Positions 25,484-34,182 of a stretch of 64,000 nt of DNA are shown here, piece after piece. Numbering within the stretch: the first letter of the stretch is position 1; every line of letters starts with the position of its first letter. This stretch comes from Roseospira goensis (GTDB lineage: Bacteria > Pseudomonadota > Alphaproteobacteria > Rhodospirillales > Rhodospirillaceae), in the NCBI RefSeq assembly GCF_014197795.1, contig NZ_JACIGI010000017.1:29487-93486 (forward strand), read 5' to 3'. Below the pieces are notes generated by a model that saw nothing but the letters and a program-made list of their open reading frames with translations, was not told the DNA's origin and searched no databases. The position numbers and the translations under genes were made by a program.

Positions 25484-26185
25484 ATGCGGGTTCTCATCAT
25501 CGAGGACGATCCGGCCACGGCCGAGGGCTTGGCGCTGATCCTGCGGCGCGAGGGCTGGGTGGCCGACACCACCGATCTCGGCGAGGACGGCCTGGAGATC
25601 GGCAAGCTCTACGACTACGACATCATTCTGCTCGATCTGATGCTGCCCGACATGGACGGGCTGGACGTCATCCGCGGGCTGCGCGCGGCGCGCGTCGAAA
25701 CGCCGGTGCTGATCCTCTCGGGCATCGACGAATCGTCGCGCAAGGTCAAGGGGCTGGGCATCGGCGCCGATGACTACCTGACCAAGCCGTTCGACCGCGG
25801 CGAACTGCTGGCGCGCATCCAGGCCATCGTCCGCCGCGCCCGCGGCCATGCCCAGCCGGTGGTCCGGGTCGGGCGCCTGACCATCAACCTGGAAACCCGC
25901 GCCGCCGAGGTGGACGACCAGCCGCTGCATCTGACGGGCAAGGAGTACGGGATCCTGGAACTGCTGGCGATGCGTCGCGGCAGCACCCTGACCAAGGAGC
26001 AGTTCCTCAACCACCTGTACGGCGGCATGGATGAACCAGAGTTGAAGATTATCGACGTCTTCATCTGTAAGCTGCGCAAGAAAATCGCCAAGGCCACCGG
26101 CCAGGAGACCTATGTGGAGACGGTCTGGGGCCGGGGGTACCGCCTCTGCGAGCCCAGCGACACGCCCTCGGCCAAATCGGCCTGA
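25484..26185 (+). CDS. ctrA: Cell-cycle response regulator CtrA
   Basis: A 233-residue OmpR-type response regulator nearly colinear with Caulobacter CtrA. The receiver has EDD at 7-9, the phosphorylated Asp in [11 protein letters not shown] (about 51) and Lys in LTKPFD. The DNA-binding domain contains HLTGKEY and the hallmark [20 protein letters not shown], then TVWGRGYRL. It controls cell-cycle or motility genes in Alphaproteobacteria. It is divergent from fliI with a TTAA dyad between. The C-terminus lacks the AA ending used for ClpXP proteolysis in Caulobacter (here it ends AKSA), so its turnover may differ. Confidence 0.95.
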   Translation: MRVLIIEDDPATAEGLALILRREGWVADTTDLGEDGLEIGKLYDYDIILLDLMLPDMDGLDVIRGLRAARVETPVLILSGIDESSRKVKGLGIGADDYLTKPFDRGELLARIQAIVRRARGHAQPVVRVGRLTINLETRAAEVDDQPLHLTGKEYGILELLAMRRGSTLTKEQFLNHLYGGMDEPELKIIDVFICKLRKKIAKATGQETYVETVWGRGYRLCEPSDTPSAKSA

Positions 26186-26233
26186 TCCAAACCGGCCCGG
26201 ACCCAAGCCGGCCTCACAGGGCAGTCGGTCGCG

Positions 26234-27223
26234 TTATCCTGTCCGCAGCAGGCGGTTGAGCCCCAAGAACGCCGGGTTGGGGTGGGTCACCACGCGGGTC
26301 GGCACGCCCGCCAGATAATCCCGGAAGCGACCCTTGGCCTCGAAGCGGGCGCGGAACGGCGAGGCCCGGAACAGCGGAAGCGTCGCCGGCACGATGCCGC
26401 CCAGGATGTAGACCCCGCCCAGCGCCCCCGTGCTCAGCACCAGGTTACCGGCCACCGTGCCCAGCAGGGCGAACACCATCGCCACCGCCCGTGCCGCCAG
26501 CGGGTCGTTGCCGTCCAGCGCGGCGGCGGTGATGGCATCCGGGCTCTCGTGGAACGGCCCCTCGGCGCCCAGCGCCCGCAACGTGCGGTGCAGCAGCAGC
26601 AGGCCCGGCCCACTGATCAGCCGCTCCGCCGAGACGTGATCGTGCGTCTCCCACAGGCGGGCGATCACCGCCGCCTCGTCCGCGTTGCCGGGGGCCAGGG
26701 TGACGTGACCGCCCTCGGTCGCCAGCGCGCGGTAGCCGCCCGCCCCCTCGGGCACCAGCAGCGCCACGCCCAGGCCGGTGCCCGGGCCGAGCGCGGCGAT
26801 GGGCGCGTCGGCCTGGCCCGGTCCGTCCGGTCCCACCGCGACCCAGTCGGACGCCGCGAGGTCCGGGATCGCCAGCGCGTTGGCGACGAAATCGTTGACC
26901 ACATGCAGGGTCTTCAGGCCCAGCGCCGCCCGGGCGTCGCTGATCGAGAAGGTCCAGTCGTGGTTGGTCAGGGTGACGGTGTCGCCGGTGACCGGACAGG
27001 CCACGCACCAGGCGGCGCGGTCCGGCGGCGCGTCGGGCGCGTGGCGGGCGACGACGGCGCGGGCGGCGGCCACCGGGCCGTCGAAGTCCCGGGTGGCGAC
27101 GCGCTCCCGCGCCAGCACGGCCCCGGCCTCGTCCACCAGGGCGAAGCGGGCATTGGTGCCGCCGATGTCGGCGATCAGGGCCGGCCGCGCCGGCCCGACC
27201 GGGGGCGGGGCCGGTGCCGTCAT
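26234..27223 (-). CDS. glk: Glucokinase
   Basis: A 329-residue hexokinase-fold kinase. The ATP motif LIADIGGTNARFAL is at the N-terminus, LTNHDW is the glucose-contact segment, VNDFVANALAIP and ALGPGTGLGVA follow, and EGGHVTL carries another substrate residue. It phosphorylates glucose to glucose-6-phosphate. Its start overlaps the otsA stop by four bases, so it is the last gene of an otsA-glk pair. In context it would recapture glucose released by trehalose phosphorolysis or hydrolysis. Confidence 0.93.
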   Translation of the reverse strand: MTAPAPPPVGPARPALIADIGGTNARFALVDEAGAVLARERVATRDFDGPVAAARAVVARHAPDAPPDRAAWCVACPVTGDTVTLTNHDWTFSISDARAALGLKTLHVVNDFVANALAIPDLAASDWVAVGPDGPGQADAPIAALGPGTGLGVALLVPEGAGGYRALATEGGHVTLAPGNADEAAVIARLWETHDHVSAERLISGPGLLLLHRTLRALGAEGPFHESPDAITAAALDGNDPLAARAVAMVFALLGTVAGNLVLSTGALGGVYILGGIVPATLPLFRASPFRARFEAKGRFRDYLAGVPTRVVTHPNPAFLGLNRLLRTG

Positions 27224-28656
27224 CCGGCGTCCGAGGCGGCGGGGGCCGCGGTGGTCGCGGTGCCGGCGCGCCGCTCCGCCAGCGTCGGCACGGCGCGCAG
27301 CACGGACAGGAAGGCCTCGCGCCAGTGTTCCAGCGAGTTGTCGCGCACCTTGGCGATCATGCTTTCCCAGCGCTCCCGGCGCTCCTCCAGCGACATGACC
27401 AAGCCCTGGTGCAGCGCCGCCGCCACGCCGTCGTGGTCGTAGGGGTTGACCAGCAGGGCGGCGTCCAGCTCACGCGCGGCGCCCGCAAAGCGCGACAGAA
27501 CCAGGACGCCGGGATAGCTGGGGTCCTGACTGGCGACGTATTCCTTGGCCACCAGGTTCATGCCGTCGCGCAACGGTGTGACGACGCCGACCCGCGACAG
27601 GCGGAAGAAGCCGGCCAGGGTCTCGCGCTGGAAGTTCTTGGTCAGGTAGTGCAGCGGCATCCAGTCGAAGTCACCGTAGCGGCCGTTGATGTAGCCGGCG
27701 AGCCCCTCCAACTCGTCGCGGATGGCCTTGTACTCCGGCACCTCGGAGCGCGACAGCGGCGCGATCTGCATCATCGACACCTGGCCGCGATGGTCCGGGT
27801 AGGTCTCCAGGAAGCGTTCGAACGAGCGGAAGCGTTCCGGAATGCCCTTGGAGTAGTCCAGTCGATCGACGCCGATCATCAGGCTGCGATTGTGCAGGGT
27901 GCGCTCCAGGCGCCGCGCCGCGCCCAGCTCGACGGCCCGGGCGGAGGCCTCCTCCATCTGACCGCGCTCAATGCCGATGGGGAAGACCTCGGCCCGGACC
28001 ACCCGGCCGTAGGCGTGGAAGGTCTGTTCGTCGATCAGTTCGCCCTTGGTCTCGTAATGGATGTAGTCGCGGAAGGCGCGCAGGTCATTCTCGGTCTGGA
28101 AGCCGATCACGTCATAGGCGCACAGGGACTTGACCAGCAGCGCGTGACTCGGCAGCGCCAGCAGCACCTCCAGGGCCGGGAACGGGGTGTGCAGGTAGAA
28201 GCCCATGGGGTGCTCGACCCCGAGCGCGCGCAGCTCCCGGCCCAGCGGGATCATGTGGTAGTCGTGCACCCAGATGTGATCGTCGTCCTCGATCAGGGGG
28301 CGCAGCTTGTCGGCGAACAGCGTGTTGACGCGCAGGTACCCGGTATAGTTCTCGTGGCTGAACTCGGCCAGGTCGAGTCGATAGTGAAACAGGGGCCAGA
28401 GGGTGCGGTTGGCGAAGCCGTTATAGTATTCGTTGTAGTCCTTGCGGCCCAGATCGAGTGTGGCGTAGGTCACCGGCCCGACCTCGGTGATCGCGGGCTT
28501 CTCGGCGGTCTGGGCCGCCGTCTTGCCGCTCCAGCCGAACCAGACGCCGCCACAGCTTTGCAGCGCATCGCGCAGCGCGACCGCGAGGCCGCCGGCGGTG
28601 GCCGACTGGGCATCGGGCACGGCGACCCGGTTTGAGACCACCACGAGACGAGACAT
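27220..28656 (-). CDS. otsA: Trehalose-6-phosphate synthase
   Basis: A 478-residue GT20 glycosyltransferase. Visible landmarks are SNRVAVP at the start, GGLAVAL (sugar-phosphate loop), WVHDYHMIPLGREL, GVDRLDYSKGIPER and DGMNLVAKEYVASQ near the nucleotide-sugar site. It joins UDP-glucose and glucose-6-phosphate. ATG 28656 is preceded by a perfect AGGAGG. The gene is coupled to glk and lies 356 bp downstream of the GH65 phosphorylase gene, with repeats between. Confidence 0.95.
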   Translation of the reverse strand: MSRLVVVSNRVAVPDAQSATAGGLAVALRDALQSCGGVWFGWSGKTAAQTAEKPAITEVGPVTYATLDLGRKDYNEYYNGFANRTLWPLFHYRLDLAEFSHENYTGYLRVNTLFADKLRPLIEDDDHIWVHDYHMIPLGRELRALGVEHPMGFYLHTPFPALEVLLALPSHALLVKSLCAYDVIGFQTENDLRAFRDYIHYETKGELIDEQTFHAYGRVVRAEVFPIGIERGQMEEASARAVELGAARRLERTLHNRSLMIGVDRLDYSKGIPERFRSFERFLETYPDHRGQVSMMQIAPLSRSEVPEYKAIRDELEGLAGYINGRYGDFDWMPLHYLTKNFQRETLAGFFRLSRVGVVTPLRDGMNLVAKEYVASQDPSYPGVLVLSRFAGAARELDAALLVNPYDHDGVAAALHQGLVMSLEERRERWESMIAKVRDNSLEHWREAFLSVLRAVPTLAERRAGTATTAAPAASDAG

Positions 28657-28754
28657 GGATCCTCCTTGCACACCAGAACCGCGGGCGCCTCGTCGAGCCG
28701 ACGCGCCGGACCCGGCGATCCGGCCATATCCCCACCGCCGGGTCTCATCACTCT

Positions 28755-28892
28755 AGAGCCGATTGTTCGAAATCGGAACCGCAGATGCGGTCCGATTTCG
28801 AACGTAAATCGGCTCTAAATTATTGATTTTACAGCCGATTATCGCGACAAACCGAAGTCGTGCCGCGAGTCCGGTTTGCCGCAATCGGCTGT
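28755..28892. repeat. Pair of 62-bp palindromes joined by AT-rich linker
   Basis: Unit A (28755-28816) begins AGAGCCGATT and ends AATCGGCTCT with inner arms around GTTCGAAATCGGA. Unit B (28831-28892) begins ACAGCCGATT and ends AATCGGCTGT with inner CAAACCG/CGGTTTG arms. The 14-bp AT-rich linker and the unit A edge match, inverted, the element at 23755-23780. The block lies between the GH65 gene and otsA on the minus strand and could form two adjacent stem-loops in a read-through transcript. Confidence 0.8.
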
Positions 28893-29012
28893 AGTGCAGC
28901 CGACGCCCGATGGGAACCGCGAGGGTTTGCGCTGCCCTGGAAAATATCCTTTTTACAATGGATTAGGTGTTCTGCCGGGGCATGGTCCGGCCGCCGGCGC
29001 GGGCCCCGGGGG

Positions 29013-31463
29013 TCAATCCGCGGCCGCCCGGCCGACCTCGGCGGCGCCGCCGCCGGACAGGTTGAAGGTCACCGACTCACCCGGTTGCAGGTCGCGGGTC
29101 TCGCCGCGCACGCAGATGGTCAGCGGCTGCGCCCACCCGGTCTGGGCGGCCACCGTCATCTCGTCCTGCTGCATGGTCACGTGCAGCCAGCTTCCCAGGT
29201 GGCGCAGCTTGAGCTTGAGCGTGCCCATGCGCTCGACGAACACCGGGTCGAAATGCAGGGCGCCGTCGCGGACGTCCAGGCCGGTGAAGCAGCGTTGCAC
29301 CAGGTCGACGGTGCCGGCCATGGCGCCGAGGTGGATGCCCTCCGGCGTGGTGCCGCCCTGGATGTCGTCGATGTCGGAATGCAGCGCCTGGGTGAACAGC
29401 TCCCAGGCCTTCTCCGGGTGGCTGCGCGCCATCACGGCGGCGTGCACCATGTAGGACAGCGTGGAGCCGTGCGACGTGCGGGCCAGGTAGTAGTCGATGT
29501 TGCGCTGCCACTGCTCCAGCGTCAGGGGTTCGTAGCCCAGGCGCTGCATCAGTTCGGACAGCTCCTCGCGCGAGAACAGGTAGAACAGCATCAGGACGTC
29601 GGCCTGCTTGGACAGCTTGTAGCGGTTGGCGCTGTCGCCCTCGGCCTCGAGGATGCGGTCCAGGCGCTGGATGTCGCCGTACTTCTCGCGGTAACCCTCC
29701 CAGTCGAACTCCTTCAGGTTCTCGTAGCCCTCGAACTGGCTGATGATGCCGTCGTCGTGGAAGCAGACGGTGAGCTTGCGGCTCATGTCGTCCCACAGCG
29801 CGAGTTCGCGCTCGTCCAGCATCAGCTTGTCCATCAGCTCGTCGCGGTGGGCGGCGTCCAGGCTGGCCAGCACCCGCATGGCCGAGGTGCACAGCCACGC
29901 CACCATCACATTGGTATAGGCGTTGTTGTTCAGGCCCGCGGTTTCGGTGTCGGGATAGGCTTCGTGGTACTCGTCCGGCCCCATGACGCGGTGGATCTCG
30001 TACCGTCCGGTCTGGGCGTTGAAGTGCGTGAGCGAGGCGAAGAAGCGGGTGATCTCCAGCATCAACTCGGCACCGCGCAGCTCCAGGAAGTGCTCCGAGC
30101 CGGTGATCTGGTAGTGACGCCAGACGTTATAGGCGATGGCCAGGCTGACGTGGCGCTGGATCGAGCTGTTGTCCGGGACCCAGCGGCCCGAGCGCGGGTT
30201 GAGGTGGACCTTCTGGCTTTCCTCGCGGCCGTCGCTGCCCGACTGCCACGGGAACATGGCCCCCTTCAGGCCGGCTTCGTAGGCAGCATGGCGCGCCGCC
30301 GGCAGGCGCAGGTGGCGGTAGCGCAGGCACGAGCGCGCGATCGCCGGCAGCCGGAAGTTCAGGAACGGCAGGATGAACAACTCGTCCCAGAACACGTGCC
30401 CGCGATAGGCCTCGCCGTGCCAGCCGCGCGCCGGCACGCCCACGTCCAGGTCGATGGTGTTCGGCGACAACGTCTGCAACAGGTGGAACATGTGCAGCCG
30501 GAGGATCATCTGGATGCGGCTGCTGCGGTCCAGCACGATGTCGCAGCGGTCCCACAGCATGCACCACATCCGCTCGTGGTCATGCGCGAGCCGCTGGAAC
30601 GCCGGCGCGTGGATGACCGCCTCGCGGGCCGCGACGCCCGGCTCGGAGATGGCCGTGTCGCGGGAGTTGTAGAGACTCGCGAGCTTCTCGACCACGAGGG
30701 TCTCCCCGTGGCCCACATCGACGCGGATGGTCTGACGGGCGTAGCCGGCCTCGGTCTCGGTCGACGACTTGGCCTCGAAGGCGTGCGGGTTCGAGACCAC
30801 CCGGGTGCGCGCCGCCTGAGAGACCCGCAGATGCGACTGCTTGGTTTCGACCAGCAGGTGCAGCATGGTCTCCCCGGTGTCCGGGTTCTCGAACGGCTCG
30901 GCGGCCACCGGGTTGATGTGCGAGCTGTTGAGATCGCGGTAGCGGCGCACGCCGGCGTTGATGACGCGCCCGTCGAGGCCGGACAGCACCTCGACCCGGC
31001 CCGACCAGTTGTGCGCGGTGAGCGACAGTTCCAGCCCGCCCAGGTGCTTTTCCGCCATGCTGGCCAGGCGCCGGGTCTGGAGCGTGCTCTCGCGGCCCTT
31101 CTTGTCCGTGAACCGCACCTCGACCTTGAGAATGCCCCGGTAGAGGTCCAGTTCCTGGCGGAACGATTCGACCGAGACGGCCTGGATGTTGAACCAGTCG
31201 CCGTCGTCGATGCGGAACGTCAGCGCCGACCAGTTCGGCAGGTTGACCAGGTCCTCGTTCTCGATGATGCGGCCGGCGATCTCGGTCTGTGCCCGGTTGT
31301 ACCCGCCGGCCAGGTAGGTCGCTGGATAGTGGGTCTCGTCCGCCATCACCCAGCAGAAGGCGCCGCGGGTGACGTAGTAGCCGTTGCCGGTGGCGCACAG
31401 GGCCTCAAGCAGACCTTGGTTCTTCGGATCGAACTGGTCGTAGACCAGGGACCATTCGGACAT
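29013..31463 (-). CDS. GH65 glycoside phosphorylase/hydrolase (probably trehalose phosphorylase)
   Basis: An 816-residue family GH65 protein with an N-terminal beta-sandwich domain and an (alpha/alpha)6 catalytic barrel. The general-acid motif GPDEYHE is around residue 490, WDELFILPFLNF and MFPWQSGSDGREE frame the active site, and GIHLGAMAGTVDLVQ is the C-terminal phosphate-binding region typical of phosphorylases. GH65 phosphorylases split trehalose, maltose or kojibiose into beta-glucose-1-phosphate and glucose. Genes for beta-phosphoglucomutase, otsB, otsA and glk surround it, which favours trehalose as the substrate, though this is contextual. Confidence 0.85.
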   Translation of the reverse strand: MSEWSLVYDQFDPKNQGLLEALCATGNGYYVTRGAFCWVMADETHYPATYLAGGYNRAQTEIAGRIIENEDLVNLPNWSALTFRIDDGDWFNIQAVSVESFRQELDLYRGILKVEVRFTDKKGRESTLQTRRLASMAEKHLGGLELSLTAHNWSGRVEVLSGLDGRVINAGVRRYRDLNSSHINPVAAEPFENPDTGETMLHLLVETKQSHLRVSQAARTRVVSNPHAFEAKSSTETEAGYARQTIRVDVGHGETLVVEKLASLYNSRDTAISEPGVAAREAVIHAPAFQRLAHDHERMWCMLWDRCDIVLDRSSRIQMILRLHMFHLLQTLSPNTIDLDVGVPARGWHGEAYRGHVFWDELFILPFLNFRLPAIARSCLRYRHLRLPAARHAAYEAGLKGAMFPWQSGSDGREESQKVHLNPRSGRWVPDNSSIQRHVSLAIAYNVWRHYQITGSEHFLELRGAELMLEITRFFASLTHFNAQTGRYEIHRVMGPDEYHEAYPDTETAGLNNNAYTNVMVAWLCTSAMRVLASLDAAHRDELMDKLMLDERELALWDDMSRKLTVCFHDDGIISQFEGYENLKEFDWEGYREKYGDIQRLDRILEAEGDSANRYKLSKQADVLMLFYLFSREELSELMQRLGYEPLTLEQWQRNIDYYLARTSHGSTLSYMVHAAVMARSHPEKAWELFTQALHSDIDDIQGGTTPEGIHLGAMAGTVDLVQRCFTGLDVRDGALHFDPVFVERMGTLKLKLRHLGSWLHVTMQQDEMTVAAQTGWAQPLTICVRGETRDLQPGESVTFNLSGGGAAEVGRAAAD

Positions 31464-31550
31464 GGGTCGCGGACCTTTCGTGGCTGGGCGTGGCTTTGGG
31501 TGTGGCGGGGACGGGGTCGGGTTCTGCGGCCGGTGGGCCGGACGCCGGCG

Positions 31551-32384
31551 CTAGGGGGTCAGGCGGCGCAGCAGGTCCAGCACCTGCCCGGGATCGTCGA
31601 CGCGGAAGTCGGCGGCCGAGACGCGGCCGGTGTCGCTGTCGCTGGCCGGCGCGGCCAGCACGCCGATGCCTCCCATCGTCTGTAGCGCCTTGAACGCGTC
31701 CTCGTCGGTGACGTCATCGCCGAAGAACATCGGCACGTGGCCCGGATCGTCCAGGCGCAGGGTGGCGAGCAGGTGACTGACCGCCTTGCCCTTGTCCCAG
31801 TCGATATCGGGCTGGATCTCGAACACCTTCTTGCCCGGCTTTTCCTTCAGGTCAGGGACGGCGCCCAGGAGCCGGTCCAGCACGCTGCGGAACACCGGAT
31901 ACTCCTCGTCGGCCACCAGCCGGTAGTGGGCGGCCACCGAGAACTTCTTGCGCTCCACCAGCGCCCCCGGGATCGAGTCGAGCCCCGCCTTAAGGCGCCG
32001 CTCCACCTCGTCCATGAGCGCGGTGTAGTCCCCGATGCCCTCCAGCGTCAGGGTGCCGTCGTCGGGGGTGTGGATATCGAAGCCGTGACTGCCGGCGAAG
32101 ATCAGGCTGTCGATGCCGACCAGCTTCTCGACGTCGGGCCGGTCGCGGCCGCTGACCACCGCCACCGGACGCTTGCGCGCCAGGGCATCGACCACCGCGC
32201 GGCCCTCGTCCGACAGGATGGCATCCTGGGGCCGGTCGACGATCGGCGTCAGGGTGCCGTCGTAGTCCAGGAAGATGGCCGGCTCGCGCCCCTTGAGGGC
32301 GGCCGTCAGGGTGTCGAACGCCTCCAGGGCGTGCGGCAGGTCGCGCACGGAGCGCAGCCGGGGTTCGGGGGTCTCAGGCGTCAC
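31551..32384 (-). CDS. otsB: Trehalose-6-phosphate phosphatase
   Basis: A 277-residue HAD phosphatase with the nucleophile motif IFLDYDGTLTP at about residue 38, AVVSGRDRPD, and the late motif FFGDDVTDEDAFKAL. It hydrolyses trehalose-6-phosphate to trehalose. The GTG start at 32384 is preferred: GGGAG lies nine bases upstream and it overlaps the pgmB stop by 11 bp. A frame opening at 32423 would overlap pgmB by 50 bp. It is the middle gene of pgmB-otsB-GH65. Confidence 0.93.
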   Translation of the reverse strand: MTPETPEPRLRSVRDLPHALEAFDTLTAALKGREPAIFLDYDGTLTPIVDRPQDAILSDEGRAVVDALARKRPVAVVSGRDRPDVEKLVGIDSLIFAGSHGFDIHTPDDGTLTLEGIGDYTALMDEVERRLKAGLDSIPGALVERKKFSVAAHYRLVADEEYPVFRSVLDRLLGAVPDLKEKPGKKVFEIQPDIDWDKGKAVSHLLATLRLDDPGHVPMFFGDDVTDEDAFKALQTMGGIGVLAAPASDSDTGRVSAADFRVDDPGQVLDLLRRLTP

Positions 32385-33132
32385 GGAGAAAGTCTCCCAA
32401 GTCCTTGACAACAATGTCGGCACCGTTCTCGCGCAGGGCGTCTTCGCCCAGCCCGCGGTCGACCCCGATGACCAGCCCGAAGCCGCCGGCGCGGCCGGCC
32501 TGGACGCCCACGATGGCGTCTTCGACCATGATGCTCTCGGCCGGTGTCACGCCCACCAGACGGGCGCCTTCGATGAAGGTGTCGGGCGCGGGCTTGCCCG
32601 GCAGGCCCTTCGCGGCGGCCGAGATGCCGTCGACCTGGGCCTCGAACAGGTCGGTCAGGCCGGCGCTTTCGAGCACGGGGCCGCAGTTCTTGGACGACGA
32701 GACGACGACGGCATGCAAACCGTCGGCGCGCAGGCGCCGGATCAGCGCCACGGCGCGGTCGAAGACCGTCACGCCGTCGCGTTCGATCACCGCGTTGAAC
32801 TCCAGGTTCTTGCGGTTGCCGAGGCCGCAGACGGTCTCGGCGTCGGGGGGATCGTCGGGCGTTCCCTCCGGCAGGGTGATGCCGCGCGAGGCCAGGAAGG
32901 TGCGCACACCGTCGTAGCGGGGCTTGCCGTCCACGTGCTGAAGGTAGTCGTCGTGGGTGAACGGCACGAACGGGGCGCCGGTCTGGTCCGACCGGGCCTT
33001 CAGCACCCCGTCGAACAGGCGTTTCCAGGCCGCGGCGTGCACGGCGGCGGTGTCGGTGACCACGCCGTCGAGGTCGCAGATGATGGCCTTGAGGCCCTTG
33101 CCCTCCCACGGCCAGGGTGTCGGGTGCGTCAT
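32374..33132 (-). CDS. pgmB: Beta-phosphoglucomutase (HAD family)
   Basis: A 252-residue HAD enzyme: the ICDLDGVVTDTAAVHAAAWK block holds the nucleophile Asp 20 and acid/base Asp 22, DGKPRYDGV is the cap-domain loop typical of beta-PGM, and VVVSSSKN and IMVEDAIVGVQAG complete the HAD core. It converts beta-glucose-1-phosphate to glucose-6-phosphate, the partner reaction of GH65 phosphorylases. ATG 33132 follows AAGGAAGGGG. It is first in the minus-strand trehalose cluster. Confidence 0.92.
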   Translation of the reverse strand: MTHPTPWPWEGKGLKAIICDLDGVVTDTAAVHAAAWKRLFDGVLKARSDQTGAPFVPFTHDDYLQHVDGKPRYDGVRTFLASRGITLPEGTPDDPPDAETVCGLGNRKNLEFNAVIERDGVTVFDRAVALIRRLRADGLHAVVVSSSKNCGPVLESAGLTDLFEAQVDGISAAAKGLPGKPAPDTFIEGARLVGVTPAESIMVEDAIVGVQAGRAGGFGLVIGVDRGLGEDALRENGADIVVKDLGDFLRDA

Positions 33133-33615
33133 GTCCCCCCTTCCTTGGGTGCGGGCCGGCGCCTCCGTCACGGGACGGACGCGCGGGCGTCGGATGGCGG
33201 ATGAGCGGGCCGTCCTCGGACAACCGGCGGGATGCGCCGACGACGGGCGATCGGGCCGCGCACGACAAATCCCCCGGCGCGCGAGCCCAACGACGACGGC
33301 CCGAACATCATAACGGCATTCCTCGGGTCAGGTCACCCCCTTGGCGGGCGGTTGTCGCCGGACTGACACGACGGCCGGTCGCCCGGGGCGGACGATCGGG
33401 CCATCGGGCCTTGCAATGATCGCGTCGGACGGGCACTTTGGTATGATAGTGCCCACTTCTTTAGAATGAGCCTTTTGGAATGAGCCTTGCCCGCTGACCC
33501 TTGCCAGCGAGGCCGTCCCGGGGCGGGGTCGGTGGGCAAGGCCGCCCGTGGTCCCGGATCCCGCAGCGTCGGGTCTGGTGGGTCGATGGGGGCGGGCCAG
33601 AGGAGGTGCCGAACC
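33133..33615. other. Divergent intergenic region upstream of pgmB
   Basis: No credible gene in this 483-bp gap. Two things stand out near its right side. An extended -10-like TGGTATGAT at 33439-33447 points towards the downstream plus-strand gene, and a direct repeat of GAATGAGCCTT follows at 33464-33474 and 33478-33488. The -35 region is unremarkable. Promoters for the trehalose operon should also lie here but cannot be pinpointed. Confidence 0.4.
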
Positions 33616-34089
33616 ATGTTTCCGTTCTTCCCGTTCGGGTTCGTCCCGCCGTTTCCGTTCCTGTTCCCGTTCGCCGCGATGGCCGGCGGGCGGGCATTCG
33701 GCCTTGGTGCCACCGACGCCGAGACCGGGGACGGGGAGGGCGACGGGGCAGAGGCGCGCCCCGCCGGGCCGTCGTTCGGCCTCGCGCCGTCGGCACTGAT
33801 GGGCATGGCGATGATGCCGGCGATGGCGCCGTTCGCCCTCGGCAGCCGGCTGGCCCGGGCGGTCGAGGACGCCGGCCAGGTGGCCGCGCAGGTGCGCGAG
33901 TCCCTGCAGCGGGACGAGGGGCCGGTGCACGTGATGGTCGGCGATCCGAACGGGCCGCTGGGCCTGGCCATCGGGCTGACCTTCATCAAGGGCACGGCGC
34001 GCCCGGCCCTGCGCGATGCCACGGCCACGGCATCCGCGCCGCGCCTGGAGGACATGGTGGACGTCACCCCGGCGCGACACCCCGCCTGA
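33616..34089 (+). CDS. Hypothetical protein with Phe/Pro-rich N-terminus
   Basis: A 157-residue protein. It begins MFPFFPFGFVPPFPFLFPF, an almost pure Phe/Pro/hydrophobic run, followed by an acidic linker, a Met-rich hydrophobic helix (MGMAMMPAMAPFALG) and a C-terminal part with HVMVGDPNGPLGLAIGLTF. AGGAGG nine bases before ATG 33616 argues that it is translated. The aromatic start could lie in the membrane surface. I recognise no family. It converges with the OmpA-like gene downstream. Confidence 0.65.
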   Translation: MFPFFPFGFVPPFPFLFPFAAMAGGRAFGLGATDAETGDGEGDGAEARPAGPSFGLAPSALMGMAMMPAMAPFALGSRLARAVEDAGQVAAQVRESLQRDEGPVHVMVGDPNGPLGLAIGLTFIKGTARPALRDATATASAPRLEDMVDVTPARHPA

Positions 34090-34182
34090 GCGCCGTCGCC
34101 GGCCGGCGGGAAGGGCTGGTCCTGTCCGCCGGGCGGCGGCCGCGGGAGCCCGGTCAACAGTCCGGTCCGTAGTCCAGCCTGG

